From NCBI GenBank assembly GCA_904066235.2, contig CAJFCV020000004.1:7006001-7070000 (forward strand): a stretch of 64,000 bases of DNA, read 5' to 3'. This document shows positions 37,589 to 49,021 of this stretch, piece by piece. Under the pieces are notes generated by a model. The model was not told where the DNA came from. It did no database searches and worked only from the letters and a program-made list of their open reading frames with translations. The DNA comes from Bursaphelenchus xylophilus (taxonomy: Eukaryota; Nematoda; Chromadorea; Rhabditida; Aphelenchoididae). The position numbers were made by a program, and so were the translations under genes. How positions within the stretch are numbered: position 1 is the first letter of the stretch; each line of letters starts with the position of its first letter.

Positions 37589-39361
37589 ATGGTGTTGATT
37601 GTGCCAGCTGGCTCTGTGCCAAAACAGCGGAGGACAGTTAGAGAATTCATCGATAAATACTTCTTACATGGTACGTTTTATCACTCGCTAAGATCATTAA
37701 ACTTTTTGATGACCTAACTTACAGCGGAAGTACTCCAAGAACGACGCTCAGATTTTTTAAAATTCTGCACGCACTTCGGCGACATCAATTTCTAAAAAAA
37801 TTTAGCTCGCGCTTCTCTTTGTGGCCGAGGAAGCACGCGAAAACACTTTTAGGTCGCATTTTTTTTGCTAATTTTGCGCTTTCTGTGGAATTATTACACT
37901 CTACAGTAGCTACACCTATTTCACTGCAGTAGAAAAAGGTATGAAACTTTTCATGACAAAATTTGCGAAAAAAAACTTTAATTTTTTTCCCAACTTTTGA
38001 TAAAAAATCTCGGTTGTTTCTGCAAAGCGCGAGCCAGGTCGTAATTTTAAATTACCGAATTCATAAAAATATGAGCGTCGTACTTGGGTAGCTTGCCTGT
38101 TAATTATGTATAGATCAACTTTGATCTTCTTTCAGGACAACATTTGGATGAAGATCTACAGTCCCGTCTCCAATCCTCCCCAGATCTCCCATTCCATGAA
38201 AAATACCGCAAATACATAGCCTTTATCTCCCCCATATTATTCTGGCAATTGACCTGGTGGCCAGTTGCTCTAACCCATGGTCTTCTTGGCTTGTATTCAA
38301 CTAGATGGGAGATGGCCGTGACCATGATATTTGGGGCCTTGGTGGCTGGGGCCACTTCTGAAGGTGGAGGGGCCATCGCGTTCCCCGTGATGACATTGCT
38401 ATTACATATACAGCCAACTGTCGCAAGGGATTTCTCGTTGATGATTCAGAGCGCAGGTATGTAGGTAAAATATAATTCTTTTGGACGCTCATCGATAGCA
38501 TAATTGATCCATATAATAATTATAAATTTTAGGGATGGCGGCCTCGTCCTTTACGGTGATCTACATGAGGATAAAGGTTGAATGGCATTCGATTATTTTC
38601 TCGAGTTTAGGAGCTGCCTTCAGTATAATAATAAGCCTCCAATTTATGGACGATCTGCTGACCCCGTTGCAGAAGAAGATGATGTTTGTATCCATCTGGT
38701 TCTCCTTTGCAATCGCTTTATTTATTCTGAATCGTCAACGAAAACGGCGAACGTATGACGTCATTCCTCATTTCAATTTCTGGAAAGGCGCCGTTCTCTT
38801 TGTGACTGGATTATTTGGAGGTGTGTTTGATAAAAATTAAATTCATATTTTGTTATTCGCATCTATAATCACACTACTTTAGGCGTCCTCAGTGCATATA
38901 CTGGATCAGGAGTGGACATCTGTTCTTTTTCGGTTCTCACTTTATTCTTCCACATCTCCGAGAAGGTGGCTACTCCAACCTCGGTTGTCTTGATGTTCCT
39001 AAACACTTGCGTCGGCTTTTATTGGCGTCAGTTAATTCAAAATAATGTCAGCGACCTTGCCTGGGAGTATTTCGCTGTCTGCATTCCGGTCGTGGTGATC
39101 TTCTCTCCAGTCGGCGCCTTCTTGTCATCCCATCTTCATCGTCAAGTTCTAGCAGCAACTGTTTATATTTTGGAAACTGTGGCTTTATTTGGATTTCTAA
39201 TCACCCAACCTCCAATTGGGATAATAATAGCCGGGGGAATCATCATTCTAATCGCCTCAGGGTTCTTTTTTGTTCTTGGTTGGGCAGGACAGCGATTGGG
39301 GGATCAAATTGAGAGTGCAATCAACCAGTCGCCCCATTCCAAGTCTCCAGTTGTGCCTTAA
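37589..39361 (+). CDS. TauE/SafE-family membrane transporter
   Basis: A multi-pass protein of the TauE/SafE (DUF81) family, whose bacterial members export sulfite or organosulfonates; substrate in animals is not established. Exons 37589-37670, 38136-38456, 38533-38820 and 38883-39361 close in phase to code 389 residues. The short cytosolic start (MVLIVPAGSVPKQRRTVREF) comes before about eight or nine hydrophobic segments. The family shows as two related halves: GALVAGATSEGGGAIAFPVM with SLMIQSAGM in the first, and GVLSAYTGSGVDICSFSVL with EKVATPTSVVLM in the second. The first intron (37671-38135) carries a PIF/Harbinger-like element. The sequence has normal nematode introns, so it is a resident gene. 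Confidence 0.85.
37722..38099. mobile_element. PIF/Harbinger-like MITE, family C copy 1
   Basis: A 378-bp element lies in the first intron of the TauE/SafE gene. Its ends are inverted repeats of about 29 bases (left CAGCGGAAGTACTCCAAGAA, CGACGCTCA; right, reversed, CAGGCAAGCTACCCAAGTA, CGACGCTCA). A 3-bp duplication TTA flanks it (37719-37721 and 38100-38102), as expected for PIF/Harbinger. No coding potential. A second copy lies at 59549-59954. Confidence 0.85.
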
Positions 39362-39655
39362 AATTTTTGTTTTCAAAAGATCAAATGTACATAAATTATT
39401 AAATTTTTTGCGATTTGAAGATGCTTCGTGTTGCGTAATGTACGTGGTCGGTCGCTGCCGTGTGATGCAAACAAGTCAAAGCCGGAAACAAGTCACTTCG
39501 ATCCCACGTAGCTGACGTTCGCACTGCAGCAACATGTGCAGGGAATGTTTGCCGACATGGCCGACAGAAATACTCCCAATTCGGTTTCCCAAACTGTTCA
39601 AACAGACTTCTCAATCACATAAAAGGCCAGATGCTTAACATGACCTCATTACGCA

Positions 39656-40421
39656 ATGTTCTTATTCCAACTCCCTCTTTTTGTGATCTGTGTTACTGTA
39701 GTTTCGGGTGATGTTTTAACTGACAGTGCCAAGATAGCGGCCTTGAAGAACCACAATGATCACAGGAGGGTGATAGCCAAGGGAAACGACAAAAATAAGG
39801 ATTCGGCTAACATGCCAAAGGCTTCGAATATGCAGAAATTAGTAAGAAAGTTTGTTGAATATTATAACTAATCTGATTACTATAAGGTTTACAACAAAGA
39901 TTTGGAGAAAAAAGCGCAAGATTGGGCGGCACAATGTAAATTTGAGCATACTCCACAAACCGGGGATCATTATGGGCAGAATTTGTATATGACCAGTCAA
40001 AATCTGCCGCAGGGTAAGAAGGATTTATATTATTTTTATAACTCTCGAATATTTTAGAACAAGCCATGACCAATGCTGGGGATTCTTGGTGGCAGGAGCT
40101 TCCAGAAAAATATGGAGGAACGAATGTCAAATTTGATATGAGCATTGCAAACCAAGGAGTTGGCCATTTCACTCAAGTAAGTCATCATTTATTTTAAATT
40201 ACCTTATCCTAAAGATGGCTTGGGCTCAATGTCGAAGTATGGGATGTGCTGTTCAAAAATGTAATTTCGGAACTTATGTCGTTTGCAATTACGATTCTGG
40301 AAACATGATCAACGACAACATCTATAACACTGGAGAACCTTGCTCGGCATGCCCTCAGGGAATGGAATGCCAAGATGCACTGTGTGCTGTCAAATGTAAG
40401 AAGAGTAAGAAGAGAAAGTAA
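39656..40421 (+). CDS. CAP/SCP domain secreted protein (venom allergen-like)
   Basis: A CAP-superfamily protein (SCP/TAPS, venom allergen-like), secreted by nematodes in development and host interaction. Exons 39656-39841, 39887-40013, 40058-40176 and 40215-40421 close in phase to code 212 residues. The signal peptide is MFLFQLPLFVICVTVVSG. CAP motifs are HNDHRRVIAKG, the DLEKKAQDWAAQCKFEHTP box, GDHYGQNLYM, GVGHFTQMAW and FGTYVVCNYDSGNM, so the His and Glu residues of the CAP pocket are present. A short cysteine-rich tail with a lysine-rich end (KCKKSKKRK) follows. It is a single-domain form. It converges with the flavin monooxygenase gene, 86 bp away. Confidence 0.93.
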
Positions 40422-40507
40422 ATGTTTAAAGAGAATGTGAAATATTTACAACACAAGAGAGCAGTAAATCACATTATTCCGTTTTTATTTTTATTTCTTC
40501 GATCTTT

Positions 40508-42440
40508 CTAAAAGACAAATTTGATGATGAGAGCGAACACAATCAGACTTGTGGCCAAAGCATACAGTCCGAACATATTGGAAGAGAGGGGGACAATCCG
40601 ATGTCTTAGACCCTTCAGCACTCTCTCATCACATTCAAAGATCGCTTGACGAGCTCCAGACCATTTATGGATTCCATTCAGACGATAAACATAAGGGAGA
40701 TTGGGACCAAAGAAGATTTTCAAAGCCAATCTGGGATCAATGAAGGACAACTTGAGGAAGTTGGGCTTGCAGTCCATCAGATCGGCCAATTCATCCATAT
40801 AGGCTTCATAGTCCACCTAAAAGTATATTTTGACTACCATAATGAAAGCAAGACTTCTTGAGTCTTTTTAAACCTAATTCTCTTGCCTGGATAGTGTGTC
40901 GTCTGCTGTTGACATATCTTTGTTCCATAATTTTCTTCCTCCGTTCAATGTCTTCCCTCATTCCTTCCAAATCAGGCAGTTTTGTCTGTCCAGTCAAAGA
41001 ATGGAAGAATAATCTGCATTGCTGTTCTGAGATTGGCATAATCGATCCAATTGGTTGAATCAAGCCAATCACAGCGATGTTATTCCACTTGGAAGTTTCC
41101 AGTGGATACATCAATTTGTAGAGTTCCACCCGGTTTTCATTTACTGGGATTAACTTTCCTTTTTCGGCCAAGGGAAATCCAAAAGAGTATCCCGTGGAGA
41201 GAATCACCTAAACAATGATTATCAGTTGACTAGGGAACAAAAGTAATTGTCATTTTGAACGACCTACTTCATCTACAGGCTCAACTTTGGTGTTGTCATC
41301 AAAGATAAGCCCATTCTCAGTGAATTCTTTGATATTACTTTTCACAATTACTGTTCCACAAACAAGTCGATTTGGCAATTCGTCATTTACTGTTGGGTGG
41401 GCGCTAAAAATTATTTTCAACATTAATGTTCATGTCATCTAAGTCTTTACCTCATTGGCCGGTGAGCCGGCTTCAGTCCGTATTTCCCATGATCAAATCT
41501 GGAATTCAATTTGAATTCCAAAAAAGAATTGATTAACTCCAAAGGCAGTGTTCTCCTCAAAAGTGCGACAAATCTTGTGAAGACAACCAGATCGTAAGGC
41601 TCTCCATAGTCGATGATTCTGTTGTAAATCCATGTCCCTCTTCTTGTAGATACGTAAACTTGTTTGGCGATTCTACTCAGCTCTACAGCAATATCAAATC
41701 CCGAGTTTCCCACTCCAACTACTGTAACAATCTTATCCTCATGGCCTTTATAGTCCTTGTAATCATGAGCATGCATCACATTTCCTTTGAATTTCTCTTG
41801 TCCAGGCCATTTATTGGGCCAATAAGGCTCGGTGTGATGCCCAGTGCAGAGAAGAACGGCGTCAAACAACTCTTCGTGATGCTGATTATTCCTAAATCAC
41901 CTTGTTTTATTACGAAACATACATTAATACTATTAAAAATGAACTTACAGATCAAAATACTCGACCTTCCACTTGCCAGTTTTCTCGTAATCTGCTGTTC
42001 TCTCCACATTCGAAACTCTGTGGTGGAATCTGATGTAGTCTCTCAGTCCAAAATGATCTGTGTACAATTTAAAGTAGTTTAGTAACTGAGTATTATGCAT
42101 AAAATTTGCATATTCAGCTGGAGGAGGGAAGTCGCTATAGGCGGTCATCTCCTTGGAAGTGTTGATTACTGTAGTTTTCATGACTGACCCCTCTAAAATA
42201 TTATTTTGTTAGTTAAAAATTACTTGGATTACCTTCAGTTTGGTGTGGTTTATATCTCCAGAGGCCACCCACTTCATCTGAGGCTTCAAAACAAACAGGT
42301 TCGAGTCCGTATAAGAGAGCATGGCTGAAGTAATATAATTTTGAAAGCGCGTGAATGCTTTGTTGATCAATAATATAACCTTACCGTATACTGGGCAGTC
42401 CGCTTGGACCGGCGCCTATAATAGCGACTCGTTTCGTCAT
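40508..42440 (-). CDS. fmo: Flavin-containing monooxygenase
   Basis: An FMO, an ER-membrane enzyme that oxygenates nitrogen and sulfur nucleophiles using FAD, NADPH and oxygen. Seven exons (42385-42440, 42233-42324, 41949-42192, 41451-41891, 41268-41403, 40887-41207, 40508-40816) close in phase to code 532 residues, the normal size. Seen motifs are FAD-binding GAGPSG (9-14), the FMO signature FKGNVMHAHDY (165-175) and NADPH-binding GVGNSG (190-195). The C-terminal hydrophobic anchor is LYALATSLIVFALIIKFVF. The last intron begins GC (CAG|GCAAGAG): the join gives RHTIQVDYEAYMDELAD, which matches the family RHTxQxDYxxYMDELA, so the GC donor is well supported. Paralogue number within fmo-1 to fmo-5 is not assigned. 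Confidence 0.95.
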
Positions 42441-42788
42441 TTTCGTAGGACTTATTAGTATTCAAAATGGGAGAAAGGATGGTCGTCGTTATCACTTTCC
42501 CTTCTCAGCTGCTCCCAAGACTTTAAATAAGACAAGTGACCAGGCGAACAGCGGGAAGATAAGCCCGGGACTCTGCTCTGGACCTGACTGTCCGCCAATT
42601 CCGTGATTTTCCCCATCTCCAGACGGAAACGCCCTCCGGATATAAAGAATCCGATCACCCGAAGCGCCGTGAAGATCAAAATTTTTACAAAAGAATTGAC
42701 AAAAGAAACAAGATCCAAGACCATTCAACTGTCTAATCGGTTTATACATAAAATATACAACATAAATACAATAGCGAATCAAAAGATC
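42441..42788. other. Short intergenic region
   Basis: A 348-bp gap lies between the FMO start and the end of the fibronectin-III-like gene, both on the minus strand. It holds overlapping small frames only and probably contains the FMO promoter. Confidence 0.4.
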
Positions 42789-45634
42789 TCAAAACACCCT
42801 GAATAACAAGTAAAGAAGACCAATAAATAAATGGCTGGCTGAGGGACCCGCGCCTGGACTTGCGGGCATCCCTATCAATTCGTAGGCCTCTTCCAAGGAC
42901 CCACACCATTCTCTGGCCCGGAATGTCTCCATCTTATCATCAATGGAAGCCCGAACAAACGGATAAATGCATAATTGGTAACAGTTGGGGGTCTGGGTTT
43001 GAGTCCGTTGAAGCGAAAGAAGACGATGCAGATCAAAGTAGACCTTCACGGAGTTGGAATGAAGCTGTTGGGCGGGCGGCTTGACTGTGCCTAACTCACA
43101 TTTCAACTCTGGGACAATCACTGTGTTCACCTGGAACATTGGATTTAGTTTTGAATTAAGGAAACTTATCTATTAATAAAAGGAAATCTCTAATCAAATT
43201 TATAATCACAAACTCTTTGAGTTTTGTGCAATTCGTGCTGCTGATAAAGGAGGTACAGATAATTTTTTGGCTAGTTTAACTATCTCATCCAATTTCCTAA
43301 ATTGTCACAAATGAAATCTGTGTTTTTGATGTCAGCTGTGATCATTCCTTGAATCCAAAACTGATTTCTGCCATTTTACGTGATAAGATCCCCATTTTTA
43401 TTGTAATCTCGCACCCCGATCTTCCAGAATTTGTTTCCTTTTATGTTTTTTTCTTGAAGAAATGGCCACAAAAGCGGGGCCAAATGTCATTAGTCAAAGC
43501 GAAGAGGACAATCGAGAACGCGGCACATGAAGAGCTCCCTAAAAGAGGGATCGGGTTGCTCTCATCTCTGAACGGTTCACTTGTGGATCCGTTAAAACCC
43601 TTCCAAAGATTGCAATAAAAATTCTAACATACAGTTCAAGTATAAGCAAAAACTTAGATCATTTTTATGTAATGATGGCATTAAAAATGTTTAAATTTTT
43701 GTTATGTAATTTGTCATCGGAAATAATTAAACCTCACCTTAGATCTCAACGGGAATGTCAGCAGTAAAGATACGTTGATATGGAATGGATCAGATACGAT
43801 TCCTTCAAGTTGGACGAACTCATCTGGCCGAGGTCGAACCAAAAGTCCTTTCTGAAGATTTGCCGGAGGGTCTGAGCGGTTCCGTTCTGATTCATCTTTG
43901 GTCCGGACGATCAACTCCTAAAATAATATAAACTCGATGTGATTAAAGCATTATGATAATTTTGTTTTATTCTCAGAACAATTCTCTCTATTTTAATATC
44001 CCAAGCCTAATCTGAAATGTGGGTTTGGTCCCGTTTCCCATCTCCAAATCCCATTTCTTTTATGTACAGGGTACCCCCGCGTTAAGTGGATTAATTCCAA
44101 ATGTTTCCCATCTTATAATTGGCTCCTTCAAGTACCAACCTGTTTAGTCGAGAAGTCTTCGAAGCCCTCGTCTGTTCGGTAGACTAATCGGTAATGGATT
44201 CGAATGGCAAACCAGGTTCCGGCTGTCAATCCGTCGAAGGAAAATAGCTAGAAAAAGAATGAAGATTATGCAATACATAAAGTATATGTTCAGAATGAGT
44301 CAAGTTAAGGCTGGATAAGGCAGATCAGAATATCAAAAATAATCCCTATGACCTTAAAATCTATATTGTTTTAGGTTGAACGAAACATTTTTTTTCTTTA
44401 ATGCATTTGTGATTACATTCTTCGGGTGTCCTGTAATGTCACCTTGTTCTCATTGTTCTTTCAGGTCATGAATATGTATTCCATTTCCGTGACTTCAAAT
44501 TATTTTTATTTGCTTTTAATTTGGGAATTCCTTTTTTGTTTGCCGAAACTTTCGAAGTCCAAATTTTGGTTTGGGTTCTAATTAGATTCCCCGTAATTCA
44601 CCTGTCTCCAAAACTCGGACCATTACCCTTCGCAATGCCCAGATATTAATGGCCGAATGTGGCCAAACTCATTCGGCCATTTCTCCGAGGTCCAAATCAA
44701 ATTCCGAAAGTAGAGCGCGCAAAACACAAACTCATAGTTAATTTGGGCGGCCCCATTATTCGGCTCTTTCTTGGCCATAACTTGGCCTGAATGGGGAAAA
44801 CCTTTTTGTCTAATCAACTCCTTCCGGGACATCTAATGAAAAACATTAATAAAGTACAGTAATTTGAACTAAAATTACAAAAGCGGAGGCCGCAAATTTA
44901 CATAACCTATCTAAAGGGTCACACTCGAACAAAGGTCGAAAGCTACTGTTTGAAGATGCATTGTAAGGATTGCGATGAAAGAAAAGATCTCAGGGATCTT
45001 GTTCTTCCTCTTAACGCCTCTTCAACGCCCTCTTAACGTCGTTGCCATTGTTATGCAACGTCTCATGCAAAGGTCAATCGATGGATAATCTTCGTTTTTG
45101 TTTCTTGGAGTGCGTCAAATTTGTGCATGGCGGAAAAATATTTGAATGACCTCTTCTTCCTTTGGCCTCCGGTCATTAAGGAGTTAGGCCGGAAAGAATG
45201 GGACCATAATTCCGGTGCATTCTTTTGTCTTTTAGGTCCAAAAGACTTTTCCCGAAGCCCTAAGGGGATCTCCGATTTCCGTGAAAAGGTAATACAAACC
45301 CGGAGGGCATAAACAGAAATGGGACTATAAATATTATTGGACGATGATTAAATGGAAATAGTTAGAGCAGACCGAGGAGCAAGAGAGTAAAAGAAGGAGC
45401 ACAACTTACTTGATCCTCGTATCGCATAGAACTCAGCTCACTTCTTCTGAATTCTTTTAATCTATCCAAATCGAAGATATGCACATTCATATCAAATCTG
45501 GAGACATTTCCAGCCCCTACGATCCTCACTACCACTGATCTGGAATCCACTGAAGTCACCTCGAACTTTGCAATCAACTTTTGAGCAGAGATGTAGATGA
45601 AGTAGGTACATAGAGTTATTAGAAACGATCTCAT
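42789..45634 (-). CDS. Secreted or GPI-anchored fibronectin-III-like protein
   Basis: Five exons (45410-45634, 44782-44832, 44140-44247, 43738-43917, 42789-43130), all phase 0, code 301 residues. A signal peptide (MRSFLITLCTYFIYISAQ) precedes a beta-rich domain with the fibronectin-III pattern (VTSVDSRSVVVRIVG, then FSFDGLTAGTWFAIRIHYRL). The C-terminus is a hydrophobic run (SHLFIGLLYLLFRVF) after a small-residue stretch, typical of a GPI attachment signal, so it is likely surface-bound. The 51-base second exon is an inference: the longer open frame down to 44623 cannot join in phase to exon 3, while the donor after CAA at 44782 can. Family not recognised. Introns of 534 to 1009 bp are long for this window. 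Confidence 0.65.
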
Positions 45635-47676
45635 GGTCTCTCACATTCTCCCCAACTGGTGTTATCTGCAAAGCCGAGGTTAAAACATGGTCCAAATGAA
45701 TGTTCCCACGACCAAAAAGCGGTTTCGCTAGGTAGAAGGGAAGGATATAATGTAATCAAGACAAGAGCCTCGTTGACTATAGAAAAAAGGACACGTATAT
45801 TACGCCTTATTACACATGCTTGTCAACAAACAAAGTTCACCCATTCCGCACGCCGTATGGTCAAAGAAGCAAGGTTAATCTACAGAATAACATGCGTAAA
45901 AGGATGATGACAAATCGTATGTTAGGTCCTAATTCCTAAGGTATTTATTCGGAATGGATATCTGACCTGCGGGCATGAATACGAGATAAATCAGGGATGA
46001 ATAACATCCTAATTCTCGTTCGAAAACTAATGGACCAAGACGTCGGCGGGCGCGCCTTCTTCCCTGAATGTATTCACCTTTGCAAAGAAAGAATCGCGAC
46101 AAAACAAGAAACCTCGAACAATGCCCAAGTCGTTTTTTGCATCTGGCCCTGAGGGCTTTTTGACGCCAGGTAAGTGTAGAAGGCAAGGGGGAGGGGAGTG
46201 CGGAAATCCGCTCCAAAAAAATAATGCCAAGTCCTTAAGGAAGGGCCGGAGGGTTTCCCGCAGTGAACTCTCCAAAAGGGGCGGGGCGATGCATTCAGAT
46301 GCGCTCTGTTCTCGGTATGGGTTCGTACATAAATCTTGAAAGAGGAGGGGATTGTCCAATTAAATCTAATCATTACTCAAATTGTAAGAAAAAACAATTA
46401 TCTCCACCAAATACAGCTGCTACAAATGATGACATAAACACTTGCCGATGGACAACAAAGCTAAAGTTAAAACAATACCTCGCTTTCACCGCCAAAAAAT
46501 GATTTCAAATTCCGAAATAACAAATACCGTAAACACGAACTAGGTGACCTTACTTTATCTTATTCTATCCCCAAGAAAGATTTATAAATGAATCCGATCT
46601 CAAGACGCCCGCCCTCTTCTTTTTGTCCCGCATTAATACGCGGGGTACCCGTTTGGCGGTCTTTAGTGTCCATGTTTTTGCCGCTTCTAATCCACGAAAT
46701 CCGAACGAGAACACATGTCCTCATTAGGAATGCATTCGACCAAAAAAAGGGGAACTCTGACAGTCATCAATAATATAACCGAGTAATTATGGCAGGTACG
46801 ACCACCGCTTCGTATGTCTAGACGTCCATCTTTGATGTTCACAGCTTGCCAAACATCCTCCAAGATGTTTCGGATCTATCCGACTCCGCTTTTACTCGGA
46901 ATTTTACGTATGAAATTGAAAGGATACTTCGGAGTACTTCTATGCTGTTATTACGCAATACACCCCCAAATCTACCGGATGAATTCAAAACCACAGGTAT
47001 GAGTATCATAAACGAGTCATTTTTATTGGACATGATGCAGTAAATGGCATTTTGGAGAAAGAAATAGCCAAAAAGAGCTGGTGTCAAGATAAATGGGTGC
47101 ATTCAAATGACAAATTACATCAAAAAGCGGGCAGAGGCACACCAAATTGTAATTCATGCACAAAATTAAAACAAGATTAAGCCTCAAGTTCAGTACAAGA
47201 AAGGGGCAAGGAATGATGCCAATTATCATCCTTCCGTACTTGTACCTAGGACAATTTAAAGTTGCCGAAAGACTGCTAAAGGACGTCCAGCCGAAGAGTT
47301 CGGACAGCACATCAATCAATGTCCTTTTCATTTCATACGACCTGAAAAAAATCAAAAGTTCCTTCCAAAGTCTCATCATAACATACCTATATATGGATAC
47401 AAACAATGATCACGTTTCATCGTTTGAATTTATTTGGCGTAGCTATAAAGGGGTTTGAACTATAATCCCAGGCACCCGAATAGTCATCACTACTGCCCGT
47501 TTCCAAAGAAGACGGGCTCGATCATGTTATAGGTTTATTTAAGATTATTTTTAAATTCTCGAATGCACTATGTATAAGTTTATAGACGTTTCACGGGATC
47601 AAAAAGATTTGTGAAACGAGACTAATCATTCTGAAGAAACCGCTTACTGTTACATGGTCGATTTCTCATCGTCGTT
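45635..47676. other. Intergenic region, repeats only
   Basis: About 2 kb lies between the start of the fibronectin-III-like gene and the PP1-like gene. Open frames of 60 to 127 residues occur on both strands but overlap each other and lack domains. The stretch 47185-47300 is a diverged copy of sequence at 52015-52125 (see findings). Confidence 0.5.
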
Positions 47677-48995
47677 ATGAAGAAATCAAGTGCTGGAAGT
47701 TCGGGCAGGGGCACCACTTCTCACGATCCGAGGAAGACAACAAGTGGCGAACAGAAGACCGTCCCCAGTAAACGGAAACATAGGCGAAGTGGCAAGGATA
47801 CCATGGAGACCCAGGAATACCAATCTGAAGCCGGTCCAAATGGAGCTGGAGAAGAAAAGAAGATCAGAGAAAGGCTTATGGAATTTGCTGAACGGATTAA
47901 GACTATCAAGGTGCCAGAAAGTCACCAAATAAGTTTAAACTTTAGATCCAATCTGCTGGTCAATTGGAGGAGACGAACATAACCATCCAAGAAATCCATG
48001 AGCTATGTCTTCGTGGAAGAGAACGATTTATGTCGGAGCCGCCATTGATCAAGACCCCTGCCGGAATCTGCGTTTTTGGCGATATACATGGTCACTTTGC
48101 GGACTTGTCTGTAAATAATCATTTTTTACCGTCTCTAAGACATTCAACTTGCCTGTTTTCAGAAGATATTGGACAAGACTGGGGTTCCTCCAAAACAACG
48201 GCTTTTGTTTCTGGGAGATTACGTCGACAGAGGAAGCTATGGGACCGAGACAATCACCCTCCTCGTTGCCTACAAGATCCTTTATCCGAAACACATCTAT
48301 CTGCTCAGAGGAAATCATGAGACTCGGGCTGTGAATCGAATGTACGGGTTCCTCGAGGAATGCAGAACACGTTTTGGTGAAGTAGAAGGTAAGATGACTA
48401 CTTGTAGATGTAGGCAGTCCCAGGGAATCGTATGTACACCCTCTTCTCTCACGTGTTCAATTCGATGCCATTGGCCGCTGTCATTGCCAAAAAAATCTTC
48501 TGCTGTCACGGTGGCATTTCGGAGCACATGTATGACATTTCTCAATTCAATTATATCATCAGACCTTATGACATCACAGACATTGGCCTTTTATGTGACA
48601 CTATTTGGGCTGATCCTATGACCATCAATAAACGTTTTGACGGATCTCCTAGGGGAGTATCAAAGGTAACAATGAATAATTGACCAAAGAGCCATTCAGG
48701 TTTTCGGACAAGATGCCATCAATGACTTTTGTGATATGACCAATATTGATCTAGTCATCAGAGCCCACCAATGTGTTTCTGATGGGGTTGAAGCCACCCA
48801 TGATGACAGATGTCTGACCGTATTCAGTGCTCCCTATTATTGTCAAGAATCTCATAATCTCGCGGGAGTTGCCTATGTGGATACTAAGCTCCAGGTTCAA
48901 TGCTACCAGCACAAGTCAGTTAAGACTTATACTGTAAAATCAAATAATTTAGGTCATCATACGACCCGATCAAGCAAACGATCTCGGAATCTTGA
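47677..48995 (+). CDS. PP1-like serine/threonine protein phosphatase
   Basis: A PPP-family phosphatase nearest to PP1, metal-dependent and acting on phosphoserine and phosphothreonine. Six exons (47677-47910, 47946-48110, 48163-48388, 48418-48665, 48700-48914, 48953-48995) close in phase to code 376 residues. The metal and catalytic motifs are all present: GDIHGH, GDYVDRG, LLRGNHE, CHGG, RAHQ and FSAPYYC. It differs from canonical PP1 by a basic 70-residue N-terminal extension, a short divergent region after EECRTRFG, and SAPYYC in place of SAPNYC. Such divergent PP1 genes are expanded in nematodes and often expressed in the male germ line, which is a family inference here. Introns are tiny (29 to 52 bp). 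A mariner lies 27 bp after the stop. Confidence 0.9.
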
Positions 48996-49021
48996 TTTAA
49001 AATACCGGTTGATCAGATATA

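Noticed and set aside
44623..44781. Longer open frame after the second exon of the fibronectin-III-like gene
   Set aside because: Using its end leaves the next exon out of phase; a donor at 44782 restores phase with the well-supported exon 3. RNA data could overturn this.
47156..47458. 100-residue open frame on the plus strand
   Set aside because: It overlaps a diverged dispersed repeat and an opposite-strand frame of 127 residues; neither has a recognisable domain.
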